DNA of 60,571 nt from an uncultured Lachnospiraceae bacterium (GTDB taxonomy: Bacteria > Bacillota > Clostridia > Lachnospirales > Lachnospiraceae): NCBI GenBank assembly GCA_949132985.1, contig CASCGD010000006.1, positions 1 to 60,571 of the forward strand, given 5' to 3'. The stretch's first letter is position 1; every line of letters starts with the position of its first letter. Of the stretch, positions 44,154-53,482 are shown one piece after another. The notes beneath the pieces were generated by a model. That model was not told where the DNA came from, did not search any database, and saw only the letters and a list, made by a program, of their open reading frames with translations. Position numbers and translations under genes: made by a program.

Positions 44154-44774
44154 ATGAATATTCAGAAAGTGACGGACCATGCATTTGGCAGGTATGGCAG
44201 GATTCTGGAGGGATATGACCTCACCGGAATTTTGAAGGAGATGAAACACACGCCTTTGCCGGAGAAAGTCATTTACGTCCCGTCCGTGGAGGCGCTGGAA
44301 GCCCTGCCTGAGGCAGAGCGCTTTAAAAACCGCGCCTTTGGCGGACTGCCGATCCAGATCGGCTACTGCAACGGGGATAATCACAAGTTGAACGCGCTGG
44401 AATATCACCGCTCCAGCGAGATCAACATTGCAGTGACCGATATGATTCTGCTTCTGGGAGCGAGACAGGATATCGGAGCGGACAGCACGTATGACACTTC
44501 TCAGGTGGAGGCATTTTATGTGCCCGCGGGCACGGTGGCAGAGCTGTATGCCACAACGCTGCACTATGCGCCCTGCACGGCTGCGGAGGGCGGATTCCGC
44601 TGCGTAGTCGTCCTTCCGGCTGGAACGAATACGGATTTGACTTTCCAAACGGGACAGGAGGGTGAGGAGCGATTGATTACGGCAAAGAACAAATGGCTGA
44701 TCGCCCATGAGGAGGCAAAGATCGCAGGTGCATTCTGCGGGCTGAAGGGCAGGAACATTGATCTGGCAGAATAG
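44154..44774 (+). CDS. DUF4867 family protein (copy 2)
   Basis: 206 residues, full-length relative of the protein at 28913-29530, starting MNIQKVTDHAFGRYGRILEG. Shared blocks are AFGGLPIQIGYCNGDNHKLN, ALEYHRSSEINIAVTDMI and TTLHYAPCTAA. A cupin-like fold is likely. Placed immediately before the isomerase gene, it is probably a sugar-modifying or mutarotase-like partner. Start at 44154 has AGGAGGAACC; the ATG three bases earlier is possible. Confidence 0.83.
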   Translation: MNIQKVTDHAFGRYGRILEGYDLTGILKEMKHTPLPEKVIYVPSVEALEALPEAERFKNRAFGGLPIQIGYCNGDNHKLNALEYHRSSEINIAVTDMILLLGARQDIGADSTYDTSQVEAFYVPAGTVAELYATTLHYAPCTAAEGGFRCVVVLPAGTNTDLTFQTGQEGEERLITAKNKWLIAHEEAKIAGAFCGLKGRNIDLAE

Positions 44775-44844
44775 AAGCGATGCGTACAAAACCGGATTCC
44801 ACACAGCTTCTAAAATCAAAAATTGAGAAAGGCAGGTACATATT

Positions 44845-46329
44845 ATGAAAAATATACCGGAATTAAAAATCGGAGTTGTTGCAGTGAGCAGGGACTGTTT
44901 CCCGGAGAGTCTGTCCGTGTCGAGACGTCAGGCCCTGATGAATGCGTACACAGAGAAGTACGGAGCGGACGGCATTTACGAATGTCCGATCTGCATCGTG
45001 GAGAGCGAGATTCATATGATGCAGGCGCTGGAGGATATCAAGCAGGCAGGCTGCAATGCGCTGGTTATTTACCTCGGCAACTTTGGCCCGGAGATCTCGG
45101 AGACGCTGCTGGCAAAGCACTTTGACGGGCCGAAGATGTTTGTGGCGGCTGCGGAGGAGACGGGAGACAACCTGATCCAGGGAAGGGGTGACGCGTACTG
45201 CGGCATGTTAAACGCCAGCTATAATTTAAAGCTGCGGGGCGTAAAGGCGTACATCCCGGAATACCCGGTGGGAACCGCGCAGGAGTGCGCGGACATGATC
45301 GCCGAGTTTCGTCCCATTGCAAAGGCCATCATCGGGTTAAACAGCCTGAAAATCATAAGCTTCGGCCCGCGTCCGCTGAACTTTTTGGCATGCAACGCGC
45401 CGATCAAACAGCTCTATAACCTGGGCGTGGAGATTGAGGAGAACTCGGAGCTTGATTTATTTGAAGCCTTTAATAAGCATGCGGGAGACGAACGGATTCC
45501 GGAGGTTGTGAAGGAGATGGAACAGGAGCTTGGTGCGGGCAATAAAAAGCCTGAAATTCTGGCAAAGCTGGCACAGTATGAGATCACGCTCAAAGACTGG
45601 GTGGAGGAGCATAAGGGCTACCGCGAATACGTGGCCATCGCCGGAAAGTGCTGGCCCGCGTTCCAGACGCAGTTCGGCTTTGTACCCTGCTATGTGAACA
45701 GCCGCCTGACGGCGCAGGGCATCCCGGTGTCGTGCGAGGTGGATATCTACGGCGCGCTGAGCGAGTTTATCGGAACGGCTGTCAGCGAGGATGCCGTCAC
45801 GCTTCTGGATATCAACAACAATGTCCCGGCAGATATGTATCAGGAGGATATTGAGGGCAAATTCCCGTATACGCACAAGGATACGTTTATGGGCTTCCAC
45901 TGCGGCAATACGGCATCCGGAAAGCTCTCCTTCTGCGAGATGCGCTACCAGCTCATCATGGCGCGTTCCCTTCCCGAGGAGGTGACGCAGGGAACGTTGG
46001 AGGGCGATATCAAGCCCGGCGATATCACATTTTTCCGGTTACAGAGCACGGCGGACTGCAAGCTGCGCGCCTATATCGCACAGGGCGAGGTGCTCCCGGT
46101 GGCGAGCCGTTCCTTCGGGGCGATCGGCGTCTTTGCAATCCCTGAGATGGGAAGGTTTTACCGCCATGTCTTAATCGAGGGCAACTTCCCGCACCACGGC
46201 GCGGTTGCGTTTGGAAATTTCGGAAAAGCGCTGTTTGAGGTGTTCAAATATATCGGCGTCCCGGTGGAGGACATCGGTTACAACCAGCCGGCGGGCGTGC
46301 GCTATCCGTCGGAGAATCCCTGGAGGTAG
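44845..46329 (+). CDS. L-fucose/L-arabinose isomerase family protein
   Basis: 494 residues. N-terminal Rossmann-like part (KIGVVAVSRDCFPESLSVSR, ALVIYLGNFGPE), middle CWPAFQTQFGFVPCYVNSRL, and the C-terminal barrel-like part with TFMGFHCGNTASGKL and a GNFPHHGAVAFGNFG block. This is the FucI/AraA ketol-isomerase superfamily fold, Mn-dependent; the acidic metal ligands could be CEVDIYGAL and LLDIN. Sugar identity is open; with xylulokinase next to it, a pentose or 6-deoxyhexose is likely. Start behind AAAGGCAGGTACATATT. Confidence 0.83.
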   Translation: MKNIPELKIGVVAVSRDCFPESLSVSRRQALMNAYTEKYGADGIYECPICIVESEIHMMQALEDIKQAGCNALVIYLGNFGPEISETLLAKHFDGPKMFVAAAEETGDNLIQGRGDAYCGMLNASYNLKLRGVKAYIPEYPVGTAQECADMIAEFRPIAKAIIGLNSLKIISFGPRPLNFLACNAPIKQLYNLGVEIEENSELDLFEAFNKHAGDERIPEVVKEMEQELGAGNKKPEILAKLAQYEITLKDWVEEHKGYREYVAIAGKCWPAFQTQFGFVPCYVNSRLTAQGIPVSCEVDIYGALSEFIGTAVSEDAVTLLDINNNVPADMYQEDIEGKFPYTHKDTFMGFHCGNTASGKLSFCEMRYQLIMARSLPEEVTQGTLEGDIKPGDITFFRLQSTADCKLRAYIAQGEVLPVASRSFGAIGVFAIPEMGRFYRHVLIEGNFPHHGAVAFGNFGKALFEVFKYIGVPVEDIGYNQPAGVRYPSENPWR

Positions 46330-46537
46330 TTGTAACTGCGAGCCAAATGCTTGGTCGGCAAATTACCGATATATTCGGGGATGAAGAAAATCATCTGGCA
46401 AATAAGTATAATCGCGAGTATAAAACGGAGGCGCTCTTTTAAGATGCTTCCGGGCGGCCCGCCCGTGAGATTTGCGGGCGGGCATAGCCTGAAAAGGGAG
46501 ACAGGGCGGGCATAACATATCATGTCAGGAGGAAAAA
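46330..46537 (+). promoter_or_regulatory. Intergenic leader of xylB with GC-rich hairpin
   Basis: GCCCGCCCG (46458-46466) pairs perfectly with CGGGCGGGC (46476-46484). The flanks (CTTTTAAGATGCTTCC before, GAAAAGGGAG after) resemble the leader modules at 5798 and 33652, so it may be a third, diverged copy. CGCGAGTATAAAA near 46412 resembles the arms of the inverted-repeat elements at 13480 and 22081. No gene. Confidence 0.45.
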
Positions 46538-48013
46538 ATGTTATATATCGGAGTAGATCTTGGGACGTCAGCGGTGAAGCTCCTGCTGATGGACGAAACG
46601 GGAAAGATTCATAAAATTGTGTCAAGGGAATATCCCCTGTATTTTCCGCATCCGGGCTGGTCGGAGCAAAAGCCGCAGGACTGGTACGAACAGACGATAG
46701 ACGGAATCAGGGAGCTGACCGCGGACTGTGAGAAAAGCCGGATTGCAGGCATCAGCTTCGGCGGCCAGATGCACGGGCTGGTGGTTCTGGATAAGGAGGA
46801 TGCCATCATCCGTCCGGCAATCCTCTGGAACGACGGGCGGACCGCGGAGGAGACGGACTATTTAAATCAGGTGATCGGGAAGGAGAAACTCTCGCAGTAC
46901 ACGGCCAACATCGCTTTTGCCGGCTTCACCGCGCCAAAGCTCTTGTGGATGAAAAAGCATGAGCCGGAAAATTTTGGGAAAATCGAAAAAATCATGCTTC
47001 CCAAGGATTATCTTGCTTACCGCTTAAGCGGCGTACACTGCACGGATTATTCGGACGCGTCGGGTATGCTGCTGCTGGACGTGAAAAACCGCTGCTGGTC
47101 AAAAGATATGTTGGAGGTCTGCGGCGTAACGGAGGCGCAGCTCCCGCGGCTCTACGAGAGCTACGAGGTTGTCGGGACATTAAAAAGAGAGCTTGAGGAG
47201 GAGCTTGGACTGCCGGAGGGTGTGAAGGTAGTCGCCGGAGCCGGGGACAACGCGGCCGCGGCCGTGGGCACCGGGACCGTGGGGGACGGGATGTGCAACA
47301 TTTCCCTCGGGACATCCGGAACGATTTTTATCTCGAGCAAATCCTTCGGCGTGGATGCGCACAATGCGCTGCACTCCTTTGACCATGCGGACGGGTATTA
47401 TCATCTGATGGGCTGCATGCTGAGCGCGGCATCCTGCAACAAGTGGTGGATGGATGAAATCTTAAGGACAGCGGAGTATGAAAAGGAGCAGGCATCGATT
47501 GAAAAGCTGGGAGAAAACCAGGTATTTTATCTGCCCTATCTCATGGGCGAGCGTTCACCCCACAACGACCCCTCGGCGCGGTCAGTTTTTATCGGGATGA
47601 CGATGGATACGGCGCGGGAGGATATGACGCAGGCGGTGCTGGAGGGCGTTGCCTTCGGACTGCGGGATTCGCTGGAGGTGGCAAGGAGCCTTGGCATTCA
47701 GATCGAGCGCACGAAAATCTGCGGCGGCGGCGCGAAAAGCCCGCTCTGGAAAAAGATTATCGCGAATGTGATGAATTTGAAGGTGGACGTCATTGAGAGC
47801 GAGGAGGGACCGGGTTATGGCGGTGCCATGCTGGCTGCGGTGGGCTGCGGTGAATTTGACAGCGTCGAAGAAGCAGCGAACAAGCTGGTGAAGGTGGTCG
47901 ATACGGTGGAGCCGGAAGCCTGGCTTGTGGCGAAATATGAAAGGCAGTATCAGAAATTCCGGCAGATTTATCCGACGCTCAAAGGGTTGTTTCCGGCGCT
48001 GGCGAAAGAATGA
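46538..48013 (+). CDS. xylB: Xylulokinase (FGGY family)
   Basis: 491 residues. Opens MLYIGVDLGTSAVKLLLMDE (phosphate-1 loop), FGGQMHGLVVLD and ILWNDGRTAEE are sugar-binding blocks of xylulokinases, GAGDNAAAAVGTG and NISLGTSGTIFIS give the ATP site, and CGGGAKSPLWKKI the adenosine motif. Phosphorylates D-xylulose to xylulose 5-phosphate. Start behind CAGGAGGAAAAA. It connects the isomerase product to the pentose phosphate route. Confidence 0.93.
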   Translation: MLYIGVDLGTSAVKLLLMDETGKIHKIVSREYPLYFPHPGWSEQKPQDWYEQTIDGIRELTADCEKSRIAGISFGGQMHGLVVLDKEDAIIRPAILWNDGRTAEETDYLNQVIGKEKLSQYTANIAFAGFTAPKLLWMKKHEPENFGKIEKIMLPKDYLAYRLSGVHCTDYSDASGMLLLDVKNRCWSKDMLEVCGVTEAQLPRLYESYEVVGTLKRELEEELGLPEGVKVVAGAGDNAAAAVGTGTVGDGMCNISLGTSGTIFISSKSFGVDAHNALHSFDHADGYYHLMGCMLSAASCNKWWMDEILRTAEYEKEQASIEKLGENQVFYLPYLMGERSPHNDPSARSVFIGMTMDTAREDMTQAVLEGVAFGLRDSLEVARSLGIQIERTKICGGGAKSPLWKKIIANVMNLKVDVIESEEGPGYGGAMLAAVGCGEFDSVEEAANKLVKVVDTVEPEAWLVAKYERQYQKFRQIYPTLKGLFPALAKE

Positions 48014-48049
48014 AAGGATTGCGTTTGATCATTTGCAAAAGGGGTGGCG

Positions 48050-49141
48050 ATGAAGCGGAGCGAGACCAGAAAAAACAGTTATACAGGATATCTGATGATG
48101 ACGGTGGTGCTTGCTGTCATAACGATGATCGCATGTGTGCTCATTTTCCGCTTCTATTTCAGCCATTTTACGGCGGAGACGGACGCGGGTCGGTATGAAA
48201 ACTATTATGTGATGATTGCGGAGAACAGCAATGATTCTCTCTGGCAGTCAATTTACGAGGGAGCTTATGAGGCAGGCATTGATGTAAACAGTTATGTCGA
48301 TCTGCTGAACGGCTCCTTCGACAACAATTACTCAAAAGAGGATCTGATGCGTATTGCCATCGCCTCCCAGGTGGATGGTATCATTGTTGCTGCGGATAAG
48401 AGCGCCGGGATGACGGAGCTGATTGACGAGGCGGCGGGGGAAGGTATACCGGTCGTCACGCTGTATGGTGATAATACGCACAGCAGACGGTGCACGTTTG
48501 TGGGAATCGGAAGCTATGACCTGGGAAGGGAATACGGCAAAGAAGTGCTTGAGATCGTGCAGGAGAAGCAGGCGCTCCGTGTGGAAGCGGACGGGCAGGG
48601 GGAGACAGCCGTATCGGACGAGCCGGATCGGGTGGAGGTTGCGGTGCTGGTCAACGCGCATGCCCAGGACTATGGGCAGAACATTCTCTGCTCCGGCATA
48701 CAGGATACGATTGAGAAGGGGAAAAAGGACGGAATGGATATCAGGCTTACGCTTATATCCATTGACGATACGAACGCTTTTTTTGTCGAGGAGTCGATAC
48801 GGGATATTTTTATGGAGGGTGCGGCGCCGGATATTATTGTGTGCCTGAACGAGCTGAACACGGTGTGTGTCTATCGTGCGGTTGTGGATTATAACCGGGT
48901 GGGACAGGTAAATATTCTGGGCTATTACGATTCGGAGACGATTTTAAAGGCGATTGAGCGGAATGTGATCTATGCCACGGTTTCCATCGATACGGAGCAG
49001 ATGGGCAGATATTGTGTGGATGCCCTGACGGAATATCACACGACGGGCAATACCAGCCAGTATTTTATGGCGGACATTAAGCTGATCAACCGGGAGAATG
49101 TGGAGGAACACATGAGGGAGGTGGCAGAAAATGACAAATAG
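48050..49141 (+). CDS. Membrane-anchored sugar-binding sensor protein (XylFII-like)
   Basis: 363 residues. Instead of a lipobox it has an uncleaved membrane segment at about 13-36 (YLMMTVVLAVITMIACVLIF), then a periplasmic-binding-protein domain of type I (IAENSNDSLWQSIYEGAYEA, VDGIIVAADKSAGMTELID, GIPVVTLYGDN). The gene overlaps the following kinase gene by 11 bp. In Clostridium beijerinckii an analogous anchored protein, XylFII, binds xylose and activates the LytS-type kinase; the same arrangement here suggests the same role. Start at 48050 behind AAAGGGGTGGCG. Confidence 0.85.
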   Translation: MKRSETRKNSYTGYLMMTVVLAVITMIACVLIFRFYFSHFTAETDAGRYENYYVMIAENSNDSLWQSIYEGAYEAGIDVNSYVDLLNGSFDNNYSKEDLMRIAIASQVDGIIVAADKSAGMTELIDEAAGEGIPVVTLYGDNTHSRRCTFVGIGSYDLGREYGKEVLEIVQEKQALRVEADGQGETAVSDEPDRVEVAVLVNAHAQDYGQNILCSGIQDTIEKGKKDGMDIRLTLISIDDTNAFFVEESIRDIFMEGAAPDIIVCLNELNTVCVYRAVVDYNRVGQVNILGYYDSETILKAIERNVIYATVSIDTEQMGRYCVDALTEYHTTGNTSQYFMADIKLINRENVEEHMREVAENDK

Positions 49142-50651
49142 GCTGCATCGTCTGCTAAACCATTCCCTGCAGGGCAAGATCAGCAGTATTTACATATTGA
49201 CAAATCTGTTCGTCTGCCTGGTTAATCTGCTTCTGATTTTGGGAATCAACCGGATGTCTAACGAGATGGAGCTGGTATACCGGGATAATCTGAAGCTGAA
49301 TGAACTGACGGCCGCGCTGGATGACGCGCAGAATTATATGACCGATTATCTGAACGCCAAGGCCAGCGATTCACTGGAGGATTATTACCGCAGCAGTGAG
49401 CACTATCTGGCGCTCGTGGAGGAGCTGGGGGATGAGGTGAGCGCCAGCGCCTTTGACCGGATGAAGCGGAATATCCGGCATATGTCCTTCTGCTATGTGG
49501 AGTTCACGGACCAGGCTATCGAGGCGAAGCGCGGGCGCAATGTGGAAAAATACAGGATACGCTATGAGAGCGCGACCCGGATGTACGATTATATCAACAC
49601 CTATATTGGCAGTCTGAACAGTCAGCAGTTCAAAAACAATTCCGTCAATTACAGTGAGCTGGCCCAGGCATTCCGGCTTTTTGAGACGGTGGGCATCGGC
49701 GTTATCGCGGTCGTTATTTTTTTGAATGTCAGCATTATCATAAAGCTGGTGGGCGCAATTATCAGTCCTCTCAAGACGCTGGCGAAATCCGCGGACGAGG
49801 TGGCGAAGGGAAATTTTGACATAGCGCTTTTGGAGGTGGAATCCCAGGACGAGATTGGTGTGGTGACAGGAGCCTTCAACCAGATGGTTGTCAGCATCCG
49901 AAATTATATTGAGCGAATCCGCCGCAGTATGGAAGTGGAGCGTGCCATGAAGGAAAAGGAATTTCGGATGGAGGCGCATTTGAAGGACGCGCAGCTAAAG
50001 TATCTTCAGGCACAGATTAATCCGCATTTTTTGTTCAATACGCTTAACGCCAGTGCCCAGCTGGCCATGCTGGAGGGCGCGGACAGAACCTACCGGTATG
50101 TGCAGAATGTGGCGGAATTTTTTCGTTATAATGTAAAAAACAGCAGTGCTAATGTGACGGTCCGGGAGGAAATCGAGCTGGTTGACAACTATATCTATAT
50201 TTTAAATGTCCGTTTTTCGGGGGATATTCACTATGAAAAGTATGTGGATGACGCGCTTTTGCAGATCGAGATGCCCAGCATGATTTTACAGCCCATAGTG
50301 GAAAACAGCGTCAATCATGGAATCCGTGAGATGGCGGGAGCAGGAAGGATATGGCTGTCCGTCTATCAAAGAGATTCCTGCGCCTGTATCAGTATCCGTG
50401 ACAACGGCATTGGCATCCAGCAGGATGTGGCAGAGCGGATTTTGAACGGAACTTACCGGGAAGAAAATACGGATACGGGTTCCAACGGCATCGGGATGGA
50501 CAACGTCATCGCGCGGCTCCGGCTGTTCACAGAGCGGGAGGATGTCATGTCAATTCAAAGCACCGGTGAAAATCAGGGAACGGAGATTATTATTTTTCTG
50601 CCTTTCATGGGACAGGAGGAAGCGGATGTACAAAATCATGATTGCGGATGA
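49131..50651 (+). CDS. LytS/YesM-type sensor histidine kinase
   Basis: 506 residues. Membrane segments at about 17-37 and 185-208 enclose a four-helix sensing region; a HAMP domain follows (SPLKTLAKSADEVAKGNFDI), then the His_kinase domain with LQAQINPHFLFNTLNA (His299) and an ATPase domain (ENSVNHGIREM, ISIRDNGIGIQ, SNGIGMDNVIARL). It overlaps both neighbours and forms a three-gene sensing cassette with the anchored binding protein and the response regulator. Confidence 0.93.
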   Translation: MTNRLHRLLNHSLQGKISSIYILTNLFVCLVNLLLILGINRMSNEMELVYRDNLKLNELTAALDDAQNYMTDYLNAKASDSLEDYYRSSEHYLALVEELGDEVSASAFDRMKRNIRHMSFCYVEFTDQAIEAKRGRNVEKYRIRYESATRMYDYINTYIGSLNSQQFKNNSVNYSELAQAFRLFETVGIGVIAVVIFLNVSIIIKLVGAIISPLKTLAKSADEVAKGNFDIALLEVESQDEIGVVTGAFNQMVVSIRNYIERIRRSMEVERAMKEKEFRMEAHLKDAQLKYLQAQINPHFLFNTLNASAQLAMLEGADRTYRYVQNVAEFFRYNVKNSSANVTVREEIELVDNYIYILNVRFSGDIHYEKYVDDALLQIEMPSMILQPIVENSVNHGIREMAGAGRIWLSVYQRDSCACISIRDNGIGIQQDVAERILNGTYREENTDTGSNGIGMDNVIARLRLFTEREDVMSIQSTGENQGTEIIIFLPFMGQEEADVQNHDCG

Positions 50652-52215
50652 TGAGGGAATCGTCATCGACTCATTGAAGTTTATCATCGAGAAGGAATTT
50701 GGGGATACGTGTGTTGTGGAGTATGCGAAAACGGGACGGAGTGTCATCGAACTCGCCGAAATGTTCCGGCCGGATATCGCCATCATGGACATTCAGATGC
50801 CGGGGATTAACGGAATTGAGGCAATGCGAGAGATTCGCAAGGGCAACCGGGATGTGCTTTTTGTGGTGGTGTCCGCTTATGATAAGTTTGGTTATGCCAG
50901 AGATGCGATCAGGCTTGGGGTTCTGGAGTACATCACAAAGCCAATGGAGCGCACCAGGATTGTCTCCGTTCTCAAAAAGGGGATGGGAATCATCGATGCG
51001 GAGCGCGAGAAGCGCAGCAATGACCTTTTGGTGAAGGAAAAGCTGGAGACAGTTGTCCCGATCATAGAGAGCGGTCTGATTTACGATATTTTGCTGCAGG
51101 AGAAGTTCACGGAGGACATTGACAATTACAAGACGATCCTCGGATTTGACAAGCCGTATGCGTATATGATGTCCGTTGTCTGCGGAGACAGCCAGGTCGG
51201 CAGCCATATGACAAACGCCGTGGGCAGCAGCGTGAAAATGCAGCAGCACTATCAGGAGGTGCGCGGATGTCTGAAGGAATATTTTGACTGCATTGTAGGA
51301 ACGGTCATGTCAAATAAGCTTGCAGTGCTGATCCCCTGCGGGAAGGATAAGATGGACTACAATGAACGAATAGACCTGATCGATAAGGCGCGGGCGCTTG
51401 TCCGTCATATGCGTGGGAAAACAGGCATCAGTTTTCGGATCGGCATCGGCAGAGCCGGCGTGCTGCAGGAAATGGCAGACTCCTACAACGAGGCGCTGAA
51501 CGCGCTGGCTATGACTACGGGCAGCGTCGCCCATGCGGATGATCTGCCCATCGGCTGTGATTATGCGGGGGACTATCCCATTCATCTGGAGAAAAAAATT
51601 TTTGATGAGCTGGAAAAGGGGCAGATCAACGGTGTATTGTCCGCCGTACGGGCATTCTTCTGCTGGATGGAGGAGAACAATCCGGCGGATGTGATGTGTA
51701 TCCGGCTGAAAATACTGGAGTTTGTTCTTTACGCGGAGCATATTGCCTACCAGAAGGGCGGAATGACCTATCACTTTTCTTCCCGGCAGGATTATCTGCC
51801 GACAGTTATGGGTCTGGACAGCGCGGAGGCTCTGCGGGACTGGTTTCTGGAACGGATGGGGCATGCCTGCCAGAACATTTTGAGAAAGCGGGAGGAAAAA
51901 GCGGGCAGTATTATCGAGATGGCGGAGGCCTATATCAGGGGCAACTTTCACCGGGATATGTCTCTGGATGAGGTTTCCAGGACCGTCAATATCAGTCCTT
52001 ATTATTTCAGTAAAATATTTAAGGAGGGAACCGGGAAGAATTTTATTGAATATTTGACAAACATCCGCATGGAGCGGGCGAAGGAGCTACTGAACACAAC
52101 AGAGTATTCCATGAAGGAGATCTGTGCCATGTGCGGATATTCCGATCCAAATTATTTCAGCCGTTCTTTTAAGAAAAACGTCGGGGTTACTCCGACAGAA
52201 TATAAGCACGCATAA
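50626..52215 (+). CDS. YesN-type response regulator, AraC-like DNA-binding domain
   Basis: 529 residues. Receiver domain with MIADDEG and phospho-acceptor Asp55 (AIMDIQMPGING), a long middle region, and a C-terminal AraC HTH pair (MSLDEVSRTVNISPYYFSKI; YSMKEICAMCGYSDPNYFSR). Start at 50626 behind GACAGGAGGAAGCG, overlapping the kinase by 26 bp; the longer open frame upstream is within the kinase gene. Probably activates the binding-protein/ABC operon from 53483. Confidence 0.93.
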   Translation: MYKIMIADDEGIVIDSLKFIIEKEFGDTCVVEYAKTGRSVIELAEMFRPDIAIMDIQMPGINGIEAMREIRKGNRDVLFVVVSAYDKFGYARDAIRLGVLEYITKPMERTRIVSVLKKGMGIIDAEREKRSNDLLVKEKLETVVPIIESGLIYDILLQEKFTEDIDNYKTILGFDKPYAYMMSVVCGDSQVGSHMTNAVGSSVKMQQHYQEVRGCLKEYFDCIVGTVMSNKLAVLIPCGKDKMDYNERIDLIDKARALVRHMRGKTGISFRIGIGRAGVLQEMADSYNEALNALAMTTGSVAHADDLPIGCDYAGDYPIHLEKKIFDELEKGQINGVLSAVRAFFCWMEENNPADVMCIRLKILEFVLYAEHIAYQKGGMTYHFSSRQDYLPTVMGLDSAEALRDWFLERMGHACQNILRKREEKAGSIIEMAEAYIRGNFHRDMSLDEVSRTVNISPYYFSKIFKEGTGKNFIEYLTNIRMERAKELLNTTEYSMKEICAMCGYSDPNYFSRSFKKNVGVTPTEYKHA

Positions 52216-52239
52216 GCCGAAAGGGGGCATCGTCAGATC

Positions 52240-53295
52240 ATGAAAAGATACGGAAGGATAACATGGTGCGCGCTCTTTTGCCTGCTGCTCGTTCTTGTCT
52301 CATGCAGCGGGCCGGGCAAAAAAAGGGATGCATCAGAGGAGCGGGAGGAGGCAAAGATCCGAATTGGCATGAGCTTTGACTCCTTCGTTATCGAGCGGTG
52401 GCAGCGGGATCGGGATGTGTTCGTCTCCACGGCGAAGGAGTTGGGTGCGGAGGTAAACGTTCAGAATGCAAACGGGGAGATTGAGGAGCAGAAGCGGCAG
52501 ATTGATTATTTCATCAAAATGAATATGGATGTTATCGTGATCATATGTATTGATTCTGACGGGCTGAAGGATTCCGTGGAGAAGGCAAAGGAGGCGGGCA
52601 TACAGGTGATTGCATATGACCGGCTTATCAACGATGCGGATATCGATTTATATATTTCCTTTGACAATGCGAGAGTCGGCGGTATGATGGCGGATACGCT
52701 CATCGCCAACGGGCTTGCGGGAGGCAGCGTGCTCATGCTGGGGGGCTCTCCAAGTGACAGTAACGTCTCTTTGGTGGAGGGAGAATTTCGCAGAATCATG
52801 GCAGAAAATGATGTTGCGGTGCTGGATTCGTTTCATGCGGACCGATGGCTTGCGGAGCTTGCCGCTGATTATATGTACGAGCACATGCCGCTGGTTCAGC
52901 AGGCAGATGCGATTATGTGCGGGAATGATGACGTTGCCAGCCGCGTGGTGCCGGTACTGGCAGAGAAGCGGATGGCGGGCAGGGTTCTTGTAGTGGGCCA
53001 GGATGCAGATCTGGAGGCATGCCAGCGGATTGTGGAGGGAACACAGCTCATGACCGTCTATAAGCCGGTGGAAAAGCTTGCCAGGCGTGCGGCGGAATGT
53101 GCCGTTGCGCTGGCAGAGGACGGGACGGTTACGGGGGAGGATGTCAGGATGCTGGATAACGGCGTGTTTACGATTGCTTATGTGGCTATGGAGCCGGTGT
53201 GCGTGACGAAAGAGAATATCAACGAGGTGATCATTAACAGCGGTTTCCATTTGAAAGAGGACGTCTATCTGAACGTGCCGGATAAAATGCCGTGA
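52240..53295 (+). CDS. Sugar-binding lipoprotein (first of two)
   Basis: 351 residues with signal peptide and lipobox (LLLVLVSCSG). Mature domain: IRIGMSFDSFVIERWQRDRD, VIVIICIDSDGLKDSVEKAK, VIAYDRLINDADIDLYISFD, as in ChvE/XylF-type proteins. Starts 24 bp after the regulator gene, behind GAAAGGGGGCATCGTCAG, so it is expressed with the sensing cassette rather than with the transporter; a terminator follows. It could deliver sugar to the sensor or serve as low-level scavenging protein. Confidence 0.85.
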   Translation: MKRYGRITWCALFCLLLVLVSCSGPGKKRDASEEREEAKIRIGMSFDSFVIERWQRDRDVFVSTAKELGAEVNVQNANGEIEEQKRQIDYFIKMNMDVIVIICIDSDGLKDSVEKAKEAGIQVIAYDRLINDADIDLYISFDNARVGGMMADTLIANGLAGGSVLMLGGSPSDSNVSLVEGEFRRIMAENDVAVLDSFHADRWLAELAADYMYEHMPLVQQADAIMCGNDDVASRVVPVLAEKRMAGRVLVVGQDADLEACQRIVEGTQLMTVYKPVEKLARRAAECAVALAEDGTVTGEDVRMLDNGVFTIAYVAMEPVCVTKENINEVIINSGFHLKEDVYLNVPDKMP

Positions 53296-53337
53296 CAGAG
53301 AAAAGAGGGGCGGCGGGAAATTAGTATTTTTTTGTGC

Positions 53338-53375
53338 AGGACATAATTGTGATGGCAATTTTGTCCTGTTTTTTG
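53338..53375 (+). terminator. Terminator between sensing cassette and transporter operon
   Basis: AGGACA-AATTG pairs with CAATT-TGTCCT (one mismatch bulge), followed by GTTTTTTG. Splits regulation of the two units. Confidence 0.85.
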
Positions 53376-53482
53376 TGCGGGAGATGAGGGAAGGGAGAGA
53401 AAGAATATACAGAAAGAAGCAAGTTAGTCCAGCCTGGTTCATGATATAGTTGCAATATCAAAAAATAAGGGAGGACGATTAA

